Program-made: the position numbers and the translations under genes | Notes under the pieces: generated by a model | What the model saw: only the letters and a program-made list of their open reading frames with translations | Told to the model about the DNA's origin: nothing | Databases searched by the model: none | Shown: positions 25,394 through 34,105 of the stretch, piece by piece | How the letters are laid out: each line of letters starts with the position of its first letter | How positions within the stretch are numbered: position 1 is the stretch's first letter | NCBI RefSeq assembly: GCF_019654975.1 | Contig: NZ_BPEW01000039.1 | Location: 1-39,086, forward strand | Source: Shewanella sp. c952 | GTDB taxonomy: Bacteria; Pseudomonadota; Gammaproteobacteria; Enterobacterales; Shewanellaceae | Length of the DNA stretch: 39,086 bases | Direction of reading: 5' to 3'

Positions 25394-26710
25394 ATGGACA
25401 TTCTCAATTGGCAAACATTAACAACAGCGGCTAAGCAAGACGCGCTGGCAAGATCGCCGCTCATCGGCGACTCAAACCTTGAGCAAACTGTTGCTAACAT
25501 TATCGATGCGGTAGTGACTGATGGCGACAGTGCTTTGCGCAGTTTTGCCAAGCAGTTTGACGGCGTTAATATCGATAACCTTAAGCTGTCAAAAGCGCAA
25601 ATAGCGCAAGCTTGCCAAGCAGTACCGGCGGAGCTGAAACAAGCGATAGCTCAAGCTCAAGCTAATATCGATAGCTTTCACCAAGCGCAGGTATCAAGCC
25701 CTGTTGATGTAGAAACCCAAAAAGGTATTCGCTGCGAGCTAAGAAGTGAGCCAATTGAGAGAGTCGGCCTCTATATACCTGGCGGCACCGCGCCGCTAAT
25801 CTCGACCGTTTTAATGTTGGCACTACCCGCCAAAATCGCTGGCTGTAACAAACGCGTTTTAGTCAGCCCTCCGCCAATCAATGACGCTATCGTCTATGCA
25901 GCAGATGCTTGTGGCATTACAGAGATCTATCAAGTTGGCGGCGCACAAGCCATTGCCGCCCTTGCCTTTGGCACTGATTCGGTGCCTCAAGTTGATAAAA
26001 TATTCGGCCCAGGTAACCGCTTTGTCACCGAAGCTAAACGTGCAGTTAGCCAAGATAGTCGAGCAACCGTCAGTATCGATATGCCAGCAGGTCCTTCTGA
26101 GGTGTTAGTCATTGCCGATGCAAAAGCCAACGCCAGCTTTGTGGCCGCAGACCTGTTATCTCAAGCCGAGCACGGACCTGACTCACAAGTAATGTTAGTG
26201 ACAGACTCTATCGAATTGGCCAATAAGGTTAATCAAGCATTAGCGCAGCAACTGTCCGAGCTTTCACGCTCAGACGTTGCCACAACAGCACTAAGCTGCA
26301 GCCGAACTCTGCTGGTCAATGATATGACTGAAGCTGCACAGGTCTCTAACCTTTATGGACCTGAGCACCTGATTATCCAGACCGAGCAGCCAAGGGCAGT
26401 ATTAGCTAATATTCGCGCTGCTGGCTCTGTATTTTTAGGCGCGTACACTCCTGAATCTGTTGGAGATTATGCCAGCGGAACCAACCACGTATTGCCGACA
26501 TATGGCTACAGCAAAACCGTGTCAAGTTTGTCGCTAGCAGACTTTAGTCGTCGCTTTACCGTACAAGAGTTAACCGCGGATGGACTAGCTTCCATAGGCA
26601 ATGCAGTGATGACTCTGGCAGCAGCAGAGCAACTCGATGCTCATAAAAATGCAGTGGCGCTGCGTCTTGCATCACTTAATATCGCTAAAAATGACGCTTC
26701 GGAGGCATGA
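25394..26710 (+). CDS. hisD: Histidinol dehydrogenase HisD
   Basis: Zinc-dependent enzyme that oxidises L-histidinol through the aldehyde to L-histidine with two NAD+, the last two steps. Family segments: LYIPGGTAPLISTVLMLALPA, YQVGGAQAIAALAFGT, FGPGNRFVTEAKR, DMPAGPSEVLVIAD, ADLLSQAEHGPDSQ (with the zinc ligand residues Gln/His/Asp), and the catalytic region GPEHL. The 438 residues are standard. The start is the ATG at 25394, four bases after the hisG stop; the preceding TTG at 25391 is less likely. It is co-transcribed with hisG. Confidence 0.97.
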   Translation: MDILNWQTLTTAAKQDALARSPLIGDSNLEQTVANIIDAVVTDGDSALRSFAKQFDGVNIDNLKLSKAQIAQACQAVPAELKQAIAQAQANIDSFHQAQVSSPVDVETQKGIRCELRSEPIERVGLYIPGGTAPLISTVLMLALPAKIAGCNKRVLVSPPPINDAIVYAADACGITEIYQVGGAQAIAALAFGTDSVPQVDKIFGPGNRFVTEAKRAVSQDSRATVSIDMPAGPSEVLVIADAKANASFVAADLLSQAEHGPDSQVMLVTDSIELANKVNQALAQQLSELSRSDVATTALSCSRTLLVNDMTEAAQVSNLYGPEHLIIQTEQPRAVLANIRAAGSVFLGAYTPESVGDYASGTNHVLPTYGYSKTVSSLSLADFSRRFTVQELTADGLASIGNAVMTLAAAEQLDAHKNAVALRLASLNIAKNDASEA

Positions 26711-27768
26711 TGACTAAGATAAACACGCTTGCACAGCGTTTAGCTAGGCCAGAACTTCTAGATTTGGAAGTCTATCAATCTGCAAGGCGTATTGGCGGCC
26801 AAGGTGATATTTGGATAAATGCTAATGAATCACCATTTAATAACACAGCTTTAGTGGGCGTCAACCGTTACCCAGAATGCCAACCACCAGCATTAATCGA
26901 TGCTTATAGCCGTTATAGCAAGGTACCAAGTCAGTGTATCTTGACCGGTCGCGGCGCTGATGAAGCGATTGAAATCCTCATACGTACATTTTGCAATCCA
27001 GGTATAGATGCCATCACCACTTTTGGCCCCACTTACGGCATGTATGCCATTAGTGCCAAAACGGCCAATGTTGCAGTTAATGCCTTACAATTGACTGATA
27101 ATTTTCAACTACCGACGGATTATACGGCGCAGATTGATAAAGGATTAAGCAGTAAGATCATGTTCATCTGCAATCCGAATAACCCAACGGGAAGTGTGAT
27201 TTCAAGAGATGTACTTATTGAGGTTGTCGACAATAATCCCAATCAACTGGTGGTTGTCGATGAAGCTTATATCGAATTTAGCCCTGAGTATTCGGTGGCT
27301 GATTTAGTCGCAAGTAAAAGCAATTTGGTGGTGCTGCGCACCCTTTCAAAAGCATTTGCACTCGCTGGCGCTCGCTGCGGATTTTTATTGGCAAACCCTG
27401 ATATTATCGATATGTGTATGCGAGTCATCGCTCCCTACCCTGTACCACTGCCGGTTAGTGAACTTGCAGTACAAGCGCTTAGCCCCGATGGATTAGCAAC
27501 CATGCAAAACCAGGTAGCGGAGATGAATCTGCAAGGTCAGCGATTAGCACAAGCATTGCAAACCTTTGGCGCCAAAGTAGTACAAGCCCACGGTAATTAC
27601 GTTTTGGCAGAGTTTAATGACAAGCCAACTGTTCAACAAAAGCTAACTCAAGCAGGCGTAATAGCGCGAAGTTATAACGACAAACGCTTAGCAAACTGTA
27701 TTCGTTTTAGCTTTTCCAATCAGGCGCAAACCGACTACTTAATTAACCTTTTTTCGGCGCCGAATTAA
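26710..27768 (+). CDS. hisC: Histidinol-phosphate aminotransferase HisC
   Basis: PLP-dependent enzyme that transfers the amino group from glutamate to imidazole-acetol phosphate. Its 352 residues are normal for the family. The PLP-binding Lys is in RTLSKAFALAGARCG (about residue 215), with the usual FICNPNNPTG motif (about 155) and VVDEAYIEF (about 184). Two ATG codons lie next to each other. That at 26710 has GGAGG four bases upstream; that at 26707 is too close to it. The stop codon of hisD overlaps either start, so translation is coupled. Confidence 0.96.
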   Translation: MTKINTLAQRLARPELLDLEVYQSARRIGGQGDIWINANESPFNNTALVGVNRYPECQPPALIDAYSRYSKVPSQCILTGRGADEAIEILIRTFCNPGIDAITTFGPTYGMYAISAKTANVAVNALQLTDNFQLPTDYTAQIDKGLSSKIMFICNPNNPTGSVISRDVLIEVVDNNPNQLVVVDEAYIEFSPEYSVADLVASKSNLVVLRTLSKAFALAGARCGFLLANPDIIDMCMRVIAPYPVPLPVSELAVQALSPDGLATMQNQVAEMNLQGQRLAQALQTFGAKVVQAHGNYVLAEFNDKPTVQQKLTQAGVIARSYNDKRLANCIRFSFSNQAQTDYLINLFSAPN

Positions 27769-27781
27769 TAAGAATAATCAT

Positions 27782-27809
27782 GACTTGGCGAGATAGTTAA
27801 AGCCGAGTC
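27782..27809 (+). other. Hairpin in the hisC-hisB junction
   Basis: GACTTGGC and GCCGAGTC can form an 8-bp stem with one G-U pair and a 12-base loop, followed by an A-rich stretch. It lies in the largest gap of the structural his genes (74 bp). It may be an RNA processing or stabilising stem; there is no T-run. Confidence 0.5.
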
Positions 27810-27842
27810 TAAAAAATTAAAAATCTGAAAGGTATTATCGCT

Positions 27843-28922
27843 ATGAAACAGAAAATTCTCTTTATTGACCGTGACGGCACCATTATCGAAGAGCCAGTGA
27901 CCGATAAACAGGTTGATACGCTAGCTAAATTGGTATTTGAGCCCAATGTCATTCCAGCACTATTGAAACTACAAACTGCGGGTTACCGTTTAGTGATGGT
28001 CAGTAATCAAGATGGATTAGGCACTCCCTCTTTTCCAAAAGATGACTTTGATGCGCCACAAGATATGATGATGCAAATATTGAGTAGCCAAGGGGTTAAA
28101 TTTGATGATGTCCTTATCTGTCCTCACTTTGATGACGAGAACTGCAGTTGCCGCAAACCGAAGCTAGGACTGGTAAAAGAGTACTTAACCACTGGTCGTA
28201 TCGATTTCACCCAATCAGCTGTTATCGGCGACCGTGAAACGGATATGGGACTTGCTGACTCAATGGGCATTCAAGGACTTCAATACAACCCACAAAGCCT
28301 GACTTGGAATGACATTGCCGAAAAACTGCTCAGCAAAAATCGTGTGGCTACCGTCGTGCGCACCACTAAAGAGACCGACATTAAAGTCACCATCGACCTC
28401 GACTCAGGGGTTAAAGGCTCAATCAATACTGGCATTGGTTTTTTTGACCACATGCTAGAGCAGATTTCGACCCACGGTAATTTTAAGATGGACGTGAACG
28501 TGGATGGCGATTTAGAGATTGATGACCACCACAGCGTTGAAGATACCGCTCTTGCTATAGGTGATGCACTGCGTCAAGCATTAGGCGATAAACGCGGTAT
28601 TGCGCGCTTTGGTAATGCCTTTGAGCAAGCAATTCCAATGGATGAAGCCAGCGCCGAGTGTTTACTCGATCTATCAGGCCGTCCATTCATTAAATTCTCA
28701 GCGGAATTTGAACGTGAGATGGTCGGCGCGATGGCCACCGAAATGGTGCCACACTTCTTCCGTTCATTCTCTGATGGGCTTCGCTGTACTTTGCACCTTA
28801 AAACTTTAGGCGATAACGATCACCATAAAGTAGAGAGCTTGTTTAAAGTACTGGGTCGCACGCTACGTCAAGCGGTCGCCATAGAAGGTGATGCGTTGCC
28901 ATCGAGTAAAGGTGTGCTATGA
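27843..28922 (+). CDS. hisB: Bifunctional histidinol-phosphatase/imidazoleglycerol-phosphate dehydratase HisB
   Basis: Fusion of two enzymes, 359 residues. Residues 1-165 form a HAD-type phosphatase with nucleophile D9 and D11 (FIDRDGTI) and a zinc-loop Cys/His set (CPHFDDENCSCRKPKLG). Residues about 170-359 form the dehydratase, with the metal-binding sequences FFDHMLEQISTHGNF, EIDDHHSVEDTALAIG and DNDHHKVESLFK. This fused form is typical of gammaproteobacteria. It performs the seventh and ninth steps of the pathway. It is separated from hisC by 74 bp and overlaps hisH by four bases. Confidence 0.97.
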   Translation: MKQKILFIDRDGTIIEEPVTDKQVDTLAKLVFEPNVIPALLKLQTAGYRLVMVSNQDGLGTPSFPKDDFDAPQDMMMQILSSQGVKFDDVLICPHFDDENCSCRKPKLGLVKEYLTTGRIDFTQSAVIGDRETDMGLADSMGIQGLQYNPQSLTWNDIAEKLLSKNRVATVVRTTKETDIKVTIDLDSGVKGSINTGIGFFDHMLEQISTHGNFKMDVNVDGDLEIDDHHSVEDTALAIGDALRQALGDKRGIARFGNAFEQAIPMDEASAECLLDLSGRPFIKFSAEFEREMVGAMATEMVPHFFRSFSDGLRCTLHLKTLGDNDHHKVESLFKVLGRTLRQAVAIEGDALPSSKGVL

Positions 28923-29629
28923 GTCAGCTAGCTAGCAATAAGTTAACAAGCGAAGGCACAGTCGAAGGCACAACGGTGATTATCGACACCGGCTGTGCCA
29001 ACTTAAGTTCAGTTCGCTATGCATTTGAGCGCTTGTTATCTGCTGATGAGCGTAAAAACCTCAGTGTTACCGATGACATTGCAGCAATTAAAGCTGCCAC
29101 TCGCGTGGTGTTACCCGGTGTTGGCACCGCAGGCGCTGCCATGGCATCACTGCGAAACAAACAATTAGTGGAAGTGATTAAATCACTAACACAACCGGTA
29201 CTCGGTGTCTGTTTAGGCATGCAAATGTTAACGCGCTTATCGAAAGAACGCGGCGCGACAACTGAGGACTGTTTGTGTCTTGGGCTGATCCCAACCGATA
29301 TCGAAGAGCTAGATAGCAAAGGCTTACCCTTGCCACATATGGGCTGGAATCAAATTACTCCCTCTAGCCACCCCATTTTTGACGGGATCAGCAAAGGCGA
29401 TTATGTGTATTTTGTCCATAGCTATCGAGCGCCAATCGCTGAATTTACAATCGCCACCGCCGAGCATGGTGAGCAGTTTAGCGCAGCGATTGCCAAAGAC
29501 AATTTTATCGGCTTGCAGTTTCACCCAGAAAAAAGTGCATCGGTTGGCGCAAGAATGTTGAAAAATTTCCTCAACATGTCGACAGGCACTTTTAATCAAA
29601 TCAACAATTCAAATCAGTGTGAGGCGTAA
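28919..29629 (+). CDS. hisH: Imidazole glycerol phosphate synthase glutaminase subunit HisH
   Basis: Class I glutamine amidotransferase that supplies ammonia to HisF. The nucleophile Cys is in VLGVCLGMQML (about residue 98), and the His/Glu pair in GLQFHPEKSA near residue 201. At 236 residues it is longer than the E. coli protein (196). The N-terminus has about 18 extra residues (MSQLASNKLTSEGTVEG), and the C-terminus a polar tail (STGTFNQINNSNQ). A start closer to TVIIDTG is possible, but the ATG overlaps the hisB stop (ATGA) as expected for coupling. It forms a complex with HisF. Confidence 0.96.
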   Translation: MSQLASNKLTSEGTVEGTTVIIDTGCANLSSVRYAFERLLSADERKNLSVTDDIAAIKAATRVVLPGVGTAGAAMASLRNKQLVEVIKSLTQPVLGVCLGMQMLTRLSKERGATTEDCLCLGLIPTDIEELDSKGLPLPHMGWNQITPSSHPIFDGISKGDYVYFVHSYRAPIAEFTIATAEHGEQFSAAIAKDNFIGLQFHPEKSASVGARMLKNFLNMSTGTFNQINNSNQCEA

Positions 29630-29631
29630 AG

Positions 29632-30369
29632 ATGATAATACCTGCAATTGATCTTATAGAAGGTCAAGTCGTTCGTCTTTACCAAGGCGATTACAATCAA
29701 AAAACAACGTTTGATTTAAGTCCGTTGGCGCAGCTACTAAGCTACCAAGAACAAGGTGCAGACTTGCTGCACATTGTTGACTTAACGGGTGCAAAAGACC
29801 CGATGAAGCGCCAAACACAGCTTATAGCCAGCTTAGTGCAAGGGCTCGACACGCCTATTCAAGTAGGCGGTGGAGTGAGAACGGAGGCACAGCTAAGTGA
29901 ATTACTGGAGATAGGTGTTAGCCGTGTGGTGATTGGCTCTCTAGCCGTCAAAGAACCTGAGTTAGTCAAAAGCTGGTTTGTAAAATATGGCAGCGACGCG
30001 ATTTGTTTAGCACTCGATGTCAATATTAACGAAACAGGCGAGAAAATAGTGGCGGTATCAGGTTGGCAGTCTGGTGGTGGTAAAACACTCGAATCATTAG
30101 TGGCTGAGTTTACAGAGGTCGGTTTAAAACACGCATTGGTAACCGATATTAGTCGAGACGGTACTCTGAAAGGCGCTAATAATGAACTTTATCAAGAGAT
30201 AAGCACTGCATACCCAAAGATAAACTGGCAAGCCTCTGGTGGTATTGCGACTCTAGCAGATGTGCAAGCGGTAAAAGATAGCGGCGCGAATGGCATCATT
30301 ATTGGCAAAGCACTGCTTATCAATCAGTTTACCGTTGAGGAGGCAATTACATGTTGGCCAAACGCATAG
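29632..30369 (+). CDS. hisA: ProFAR isomerase HisA
   Basis: Phosphoribosylformimino-5-aminoimidazole carboxamide ribotide isomerase, a (beta/alpha)8 barrel of 245 residues. The catalytic Asp is at residue 7 (PAIDLIEGQVVRL), the second in VTDISRDGTLKGAN. Phosphate-binding loops are visible as QVGGGVRTEAQ and ASGGIATLADV. It is spaced two bases from hisH and overlaps hisF by 19 bases. HisA and HisF are homologous barrels and lie side by side as usual. Confidence 0.97.
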   Translation: MIIPAIDLIEGQVVRLYQGDYNQKTTFDLSPLAQLLSYQEQGADLLHIVDLTGAKDPMKRQTQLIASLVQGLDTPIQVGGGVRTEAQLSELLEIGVSRVVIGSLAVKEPELVKSWFVKYGSDAICLALDVNINETGEKIVAVSGWQSGGGKTLESLVAEFTEVGLKHALVTDISRDGTLKGANNELYQEISTAYPKINWQASGGIATLADVQAVKDSGANGIIIGKALLINQFTVEEAITCWPNA

Positions 30370-31124
30370 TCCCCTGCCTCGATGTAAAAGAGGGCAAAGT
30401 GGTTAAAGGCGTGCAGTTTCGTAACCATGAAATCGTCGGTGACATTGTGCCTCTGGCCGCTCGTTACGCGGATGAAGGTGCCGATGAACTGGTGTTTTAT
30501 GACATCACCGCTAGCGCCCATGACCGGGTTATCGACAAGTCGTGGGTCAGTCGTGTGGCTGAGCGTATCGATATTCCATTTTGTGTCGCAGGTGGCATTC
30601 GCACCATCGAGCAAGCCCGTGAGAAGTTGGCCTTTGGCGCTGATAAGATATCAATTAACTCGCCAGCATTAACCGATCCTAGTTTAATTGAACGCTTACA
30701 AGACGAGTTTGGCCGCCAATGTATTGTTATCGGTATCGACTCTTACCACGACCACATCAGTGACAGCTATAAAGTAAAACAGTTTACTGGCGATGAGTCT
30801 GCAACCAAAGACACTCAATGGTTTACGCAAGATTGGGTAGAAGAGGTTCAAAAACGTGGCTGCGGTGAAATTGTACTCAACGTAATGAACCAAGACGGCG
30901 TACGTCAAGGTTATGATATTGAGCAATTATCAATGATTCGTTCTCTATGTGACGTGCCACTAATTGCTTCCGGCGGGGCTGGGACCATGGCGCATTTTAA
31001 AGATGTCTTTGCCCTAGCTAGAGTCGATGCTGCACTTGCTGCAAGTGTGTTCCACAAAGGCATTATCGATATCCAAGCGTTAAAGCGTTATCTGCGTGAC
31101 AATCAAATCGCTGTGCGCGTTTAA
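30351..31124 (+). CDS. hisF: Imidazole glycerol phosphate synthase cyclase subunit HisF
   Basis: Barrel enzyme of 257 residues that joins ammonia from HisH to PRFAR, yielding imidazole glycerol phosphate and AICAR, the latter a purine intermediate. The Asp at residue 11 (VPCLDVKEGKVVKG) and the second catalytic Asp in NVMNQDGVRQGYD are present. Phosphate loops are AGGIRTIEQA and ASGGAGTMAHF. GAGGAGG lies seven bases before the ATG, a strong internal ribosome site within the 3' end of hisA. Confidence 0.97.
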   Translation: MLAKRIVPCLDVKEGKVVKGVQFRNHEIVGDIVPLAARYADEGADELVFYDITASAHDRVIDKSWVSRVAERIDIPFCVAGGIRTIEQAREKLAFGADKISINSPALTDPSLIERLQDEFGRQCIVIGIDSYHDHISDSYKVKQFTGDESATKDTQWFTQDWVEEVQKRGCGEIVLNVMNQDGVRQGYDIEQLSMIRSLCDVPLIASGGAGTMAHFKDVFALARVDAALAASVFHKGIIDIQALKRYLRDNQIAVRV

Positions 31125-31163
31125 ACTAGCGACACATAAATACGTTCGAATTAAGGATGCAAA

Positions 31164-31805
31164 ATGACAGCGCATTATCAAACAAATAAGCAAGACAGTG
31201 AATTATTGAGTCGATTAGACTGGGGCAAAACCGATGGTTTGATCCCCGCTATCGTACAGAACCACTTAACCGGTAAAGTACTGATGCTAGGTTATATGGA
31301 CCAAGCAGCTCTAGAAAAGACGCTCACTACCGCTGTGGTCACTTTTTTTAGCCGCAGTAAACAGCGCTTATGGACTAAAGGCGAAACCTCCGGTAATACG
31401 CTTGATCTCGTCGCGATAGATATGGATTGTGACAACGATAGTCTATTGGTTCAGGTGCTACCTAATGGCCCAACTTGCCATAAAGGCACCGAGAGCTGCT
31501 GGACCGACGGTAAGGCCCATAGCTTCATTGATAATCTCAGTGCATTGATTGCTTCTCGCAAGGGGCAAGACCCGAAATCGAGCTACACTGCTTACTTGTT
31601 TGAACGTGGTACAAAACGTATCGCGCAAAAAGTCGGTGAAGAGGGACTTGAGACCGCGCTAGCAGCAGCAACAAACGACAAACCAGAACTCATTGATGAA
31701 GCTTCTGACCTTATCTATCACCTATTGGTATTATTAGAAGATCAGGAACTATCACTTGAAGAGGTCACTGCAAATCTGATGAAGCGACACAACGCTGCGA
31801 AATAA
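31164..31805 (+). CDS. hisI: Bifunctional phosphoribosyl-AMP cyclohydrolase/phosphoribosyl-ATP pyrophosphatase HisIE
   Basis: Fusion of steps two and three, 213 residues. The N-terminal cyclohydrolase (1-115) has FFSRSKQRLWTKGETSGN, DMDCDNDSLL (metal-binding Asp) and GPTCHKGTESCW (zinc Cys). The C-terminal pyrophosphohydrolase (about 120-213) has EEGLETALAA and DEASDLIYHLLVLLED (metal-binding Glu/Asp). Last gene of the his operon, 39 bases after hisF with AAGGA at 31154-31158. No strong terminator follows; an imperfect stem lies at 31809-31847. Confidence 0.97.
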   Translation: MTAHYQTNKQDSELLSRLDWGKTDGLIPAIVQNHLTGKVLMLGYMDQAALEKTLTTAVVTFFSRSKQRLWTKGETSGNTLDLVAIDMDCDNDSLLVQVLPNGPTCHKGTESCWTDGKAHSFIDNLSALIASRKGQDPKSSYTAYLFERGTKRIAQKVGEEGLETALAAATNDKPELIDEASDLIYHLLVLLEDQELSLEEVTANLMKRHNAAK

Positions 31806-31808
31806 AAC

Positions 31809-31847
31809 GACAGCCAGCTAACTGGTTAGCTATGTTTTGTGGCAGTC
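31809..31847. other. Nested palindromic structure after the his operon
   Basis: The outer arms GAC-A-GCCA and TGGC-A-GTC (one mismatch) enclose a perfect inner stem AGCTAAC-TG-GTTAGCT. There are few Ts after it. It may be the 3' end of the his mRNA or a weak terminator. Confidence 0.4.
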
Positions 31848-32019
31848 ATCATGACAAGAGCAGAATATAATTAACCAGATTTAGTGATAGCACAGAAATA
31901 TCTAAAAAGAGAAAACTAAAGCTAGCTTATATCCAATAATTACAGTTACATAACTATAAAAAATCATTATACTCTAACGCATTATCATCCCGACTCTATA
32001 GGTTAGCATTATCAAACCT

Positions 32020-32781
32020 TTGCGACTCACCATGCTACTTATAGGTTCATTATTTGCTCAGACAGTCTCTGCTGAGGAACTACACTATTTAATTATTGCC
32101 AAGCAAGCAGAACCCTTTCAGATAAATCATAACGCAGACGATACTTACAGCGGCGTAATCACCGATATTATTACCACTCTAGAACAAAAAAAAGCGTTAG
32201 AAGTCTCCCCACAAGTCATGCCGTTCAAACGATACCTTTATGAAATCAAGCAACAAACTTATCTAAACTGGATAAGCTATGGTTCACCAACATGGCGCTC
32301 TGCAGACGGTAATTGGACTCAAAACAAACGTCTTTCCAATCAATCATTGTTCAGTGCTGAACATATAATGGCCACGCTGAAAGACAACGATCAAATCACT
32401 GGATTTAACAATGGTCTATTAGGTAAAACCGTCATTTTACTGAAAGGGTTTCAATACTCCGGTTTAGAACCACTGATCGAGCAATATCAAATGAAAGTAC
32501 TAAAGGTAAATAGTCATAGGAGCGCGTTGCTAGCACTCAAAAACTCAAGGGGCGACCTGTTTATCGAAATCAAGAGCCGAGTGCTATATAGCGTTAAACA
32601 ACATCAGATAGACCCATCCTTATTTAAGTTTAGCAATATCAGCGATACGATCGCGCCGGTTGATATTCATTTTAGTTATGGAGACGGGGTAGCAAACGAG
32701 CTAATTGAATGGATCGACCTGCAGATCTTAATGATGAAAGCCAATGGCGAAATCACTAACATTTTAAACCGTTATCAGTAA
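32020..32781 (+). CDS. Exported solute-binding-like protein
   Basis: Periplasmic protein of 253 residues resembling the extracellular solute-binding family 3 fold (amino-acid-binding type) found in many marine gammaproteobacteria without a linked transporter. It has a short signal peptide with VSA-EE cleavage. SGVITDIITTLEQKK at about residues 44-58, the YGSPTW segment and GLLGKTVILLKGF (about 130-142) are typical positions for such proteins. The start is uncertain: TTG at 32020 leaves one Arg in the n-region, ATG at 32032 leaves no positive charge, and an ATT at 32010 would read into IKPLRLT. Such proteins often act in chemotaxis or signalling. No ABC permease is nearby, so the function is unknown. 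Confidence 0.65.
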   Translation: MRLTMLLIGSLFAQTVSAEELHYLIIAKQAEPFQINHNADDTYSGVITDIITTLEQKKALEVSPQVMPFKRYLYEIKQQTYLNWISYGSPTWRSADGNWTQNKRLSNQSLFSAEHIMATLKDNDQITGFNNGLLGKTVILLKGFQYSGLEPLIEQYQMKVLKVNSHRSALLALKNSRGDLFIEIKSRVLYSVKQHQIDPSLFKFSNISDTIAPVDIHFSYGDGVANELIEWIDLQILMMKANGEITNILNRYQ

Positions 32782-32882
32782 AAAATAGCCAAGCTAGGCT
32801 GCTGATTTTCTTTTATTAAGAACACTGTTTTTATCTAGGCTAAAACAGCTATCACCATAGTGTTGCCAAATCTAACTTCTGA

Positions 32883-32888
32883 TACAAT
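32883..32888 (+). promoter_or_regulatory. Candidate extended -10 of purC
   Basis: TGA-TACAAT about 45 bases before the purC start; the -10 matches five of six positions and has the TGn extension. The -35 region is weak (GTGTTG at 17 bp). No clear PurR box was found. Confidence 0.5.
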
Positions 32889-32932
32889 CTGCGCCACTAA
32901 AATTAAGCTTCTCAATAATAAAAGTGTGCCCT

Positions 32933-34036
32933 ATGAATCTTGCAGATAAAGTTTTAGTCGTAAATGACAATCTTCCCATTCGTACCGACAAACCAGTGCA
33001 TTCTGGTAAAGTTCGCAGTGTTTACTGGTTAACCCCCGAAGACAGTGCTCGCTTAATCAAAGACAAAGGCTATGACGTTCCCGCTGACGCACCATTAGCA
33101 ATAATGGTTATCAGTGATCGTATCTCTGCGTTTGATTGTGTGTGGCAAGGTGAGAACGGTTTAAATGGTGTTCCAGGTAAAGGAACTGCATTAAACGCAA
33201 TTTCAAACCACTGGTTCAAACTATTTAAAGAAAAAGGCCTAGCTGATAGCCATATTCTTGATATACCACATCCTTTGGTATGGATAGTTCAGAAAGCCCG
33301 CCCAGTTATGATTGAGGCGATTGCACGTCAGTACATTACAGGTTCAATGTGGCGCGCATACAGCAAAGGTGAACGTGAATTTTGTGGCATTACCTTACCT
33401 GAAGGCTTAGAAAAAGATCAAAAACTGCCAGAGATCCTAATCACACCGTCAACCAAGGGTGTATTAACCGGTCTTGAAGGTGTGCCTGAAGCTGATGACG
33501 TGAACGTATCGCGCAGCGACATTGAGAGACACGTGGCAGGCTTTAATTTCAGCAATAAGACTGATATTGATTTATACGAGAAGTTGCTCTCAGAAGGCTT
33601 TGACGTGATTAGCGATGCCTTGGCTGAACAAGACCAAATCTTTGTTGATACCAAATTTGAATTTGGTTACGTCAATGATGCTGCAGGCAATGAAAAGCTT
33701 ATCTATATGGATGAAGTGGGCACACCTGATAGCTCTCGTATTTGGGATGGTAGTTCTCATCGCGACGGCAAAATCATTGAGCAATCAAAAGAAGGTTTCA
33801 GACAGTGGTTGCTGAATCACTTCCCAGATGCGGATATTTTACTCAATAAGAACCGCATGGAAGAACGCTTTGCTTTAGCTAAAGACAATAAGCTACCAGA
33901 GTCAGTGATGATGGATATCTCAAATACTTATGTTGGTATTGCTGAGAAAGTGATTGGCAAGAAATTGCACATCAGTGAAAACCCTAAGCAGGAAATCATC
34001 GATATTTTACGCAGTGAATATCAACTGATCGTTTAA
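32933..34036 (+). CDS. purC: Phosphoribosylaminoimidazole-succinocarboxamide synthase PurC, long form
   Basis: SAICAR synthase, which joins aspartate to CAIR with ATP in purine synthesis. It has 367 residues instead of the roughly 237 of E. coli PurC; this long type is usual in Shewanella, Vibrio and relatives. Characteristic segments: GKVRSVYWL (ATP-binding start), MVISDRISAFDC (about residues 60-71), the ARPVMIEAIARQYITGSMWRAY block, and DTKFEFGYV. The ATG at 32933 is preferred over GTG at 32924, since it begins MNLADKVL and the longer start adds only Cys and Pro. It is followed by a strong terminator. It is linked to the pathway of the his operon through AICAR, which HisF releases. Confidence 0.95.
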   Translation: MNLADKVLVVNDNLPIRTDKPVHSGKVRSVYWLTPEDSARLIKDKGYDVPADAPLAIMVISDRISAFDCVWQGENGLNGVPGKGTALNAISNHWFKLFKEKGLADSHILDIPHPLVWIVQKARPVMIEAIARQYITGSMWRAYSKGEREFCGITLPEGLEKDQKLPEILITPSTKGVLTGLEGVPEADDVNVSRSDIERHVAGFNFSNKTDIDLYEKLLSEGFDVISDALAEQDQIFVDTKFEFGYVNDAAGNEKLIYMDEVGTPDSSRIWDGSSHRDGKIIEQSKEGFRQWLLNHFPDADILLNKNRMEERFALAKDNKLPESVMMDISNTYVGIAEKVIGKKLHISENPKQEIIDILRSEYQLIV

Positions 34037-34054
34037 CATTGCTCATTTGTTAGT

Positions 34055-34085
34055 AAAAAGCCGCAATGAATATTGCGGCTTTTTT
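34055..34085. terminator. Bidirectional terminator between purC and lpxM
   Basis: AAAAAGCCGCAAT, loop GAAT, ATTGCGGCTTTTT. It lies between convergent genes and serves both strands. Confidence 0.92.
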
Positions 34086-34105
34086 AGTTTAGCTGATCCA
34101 GTTTC

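Noticed and set aside
32782..32932. PurR box upstream of purC
   Set aside because: No sequence close to the PurR consensus palindrome was found.
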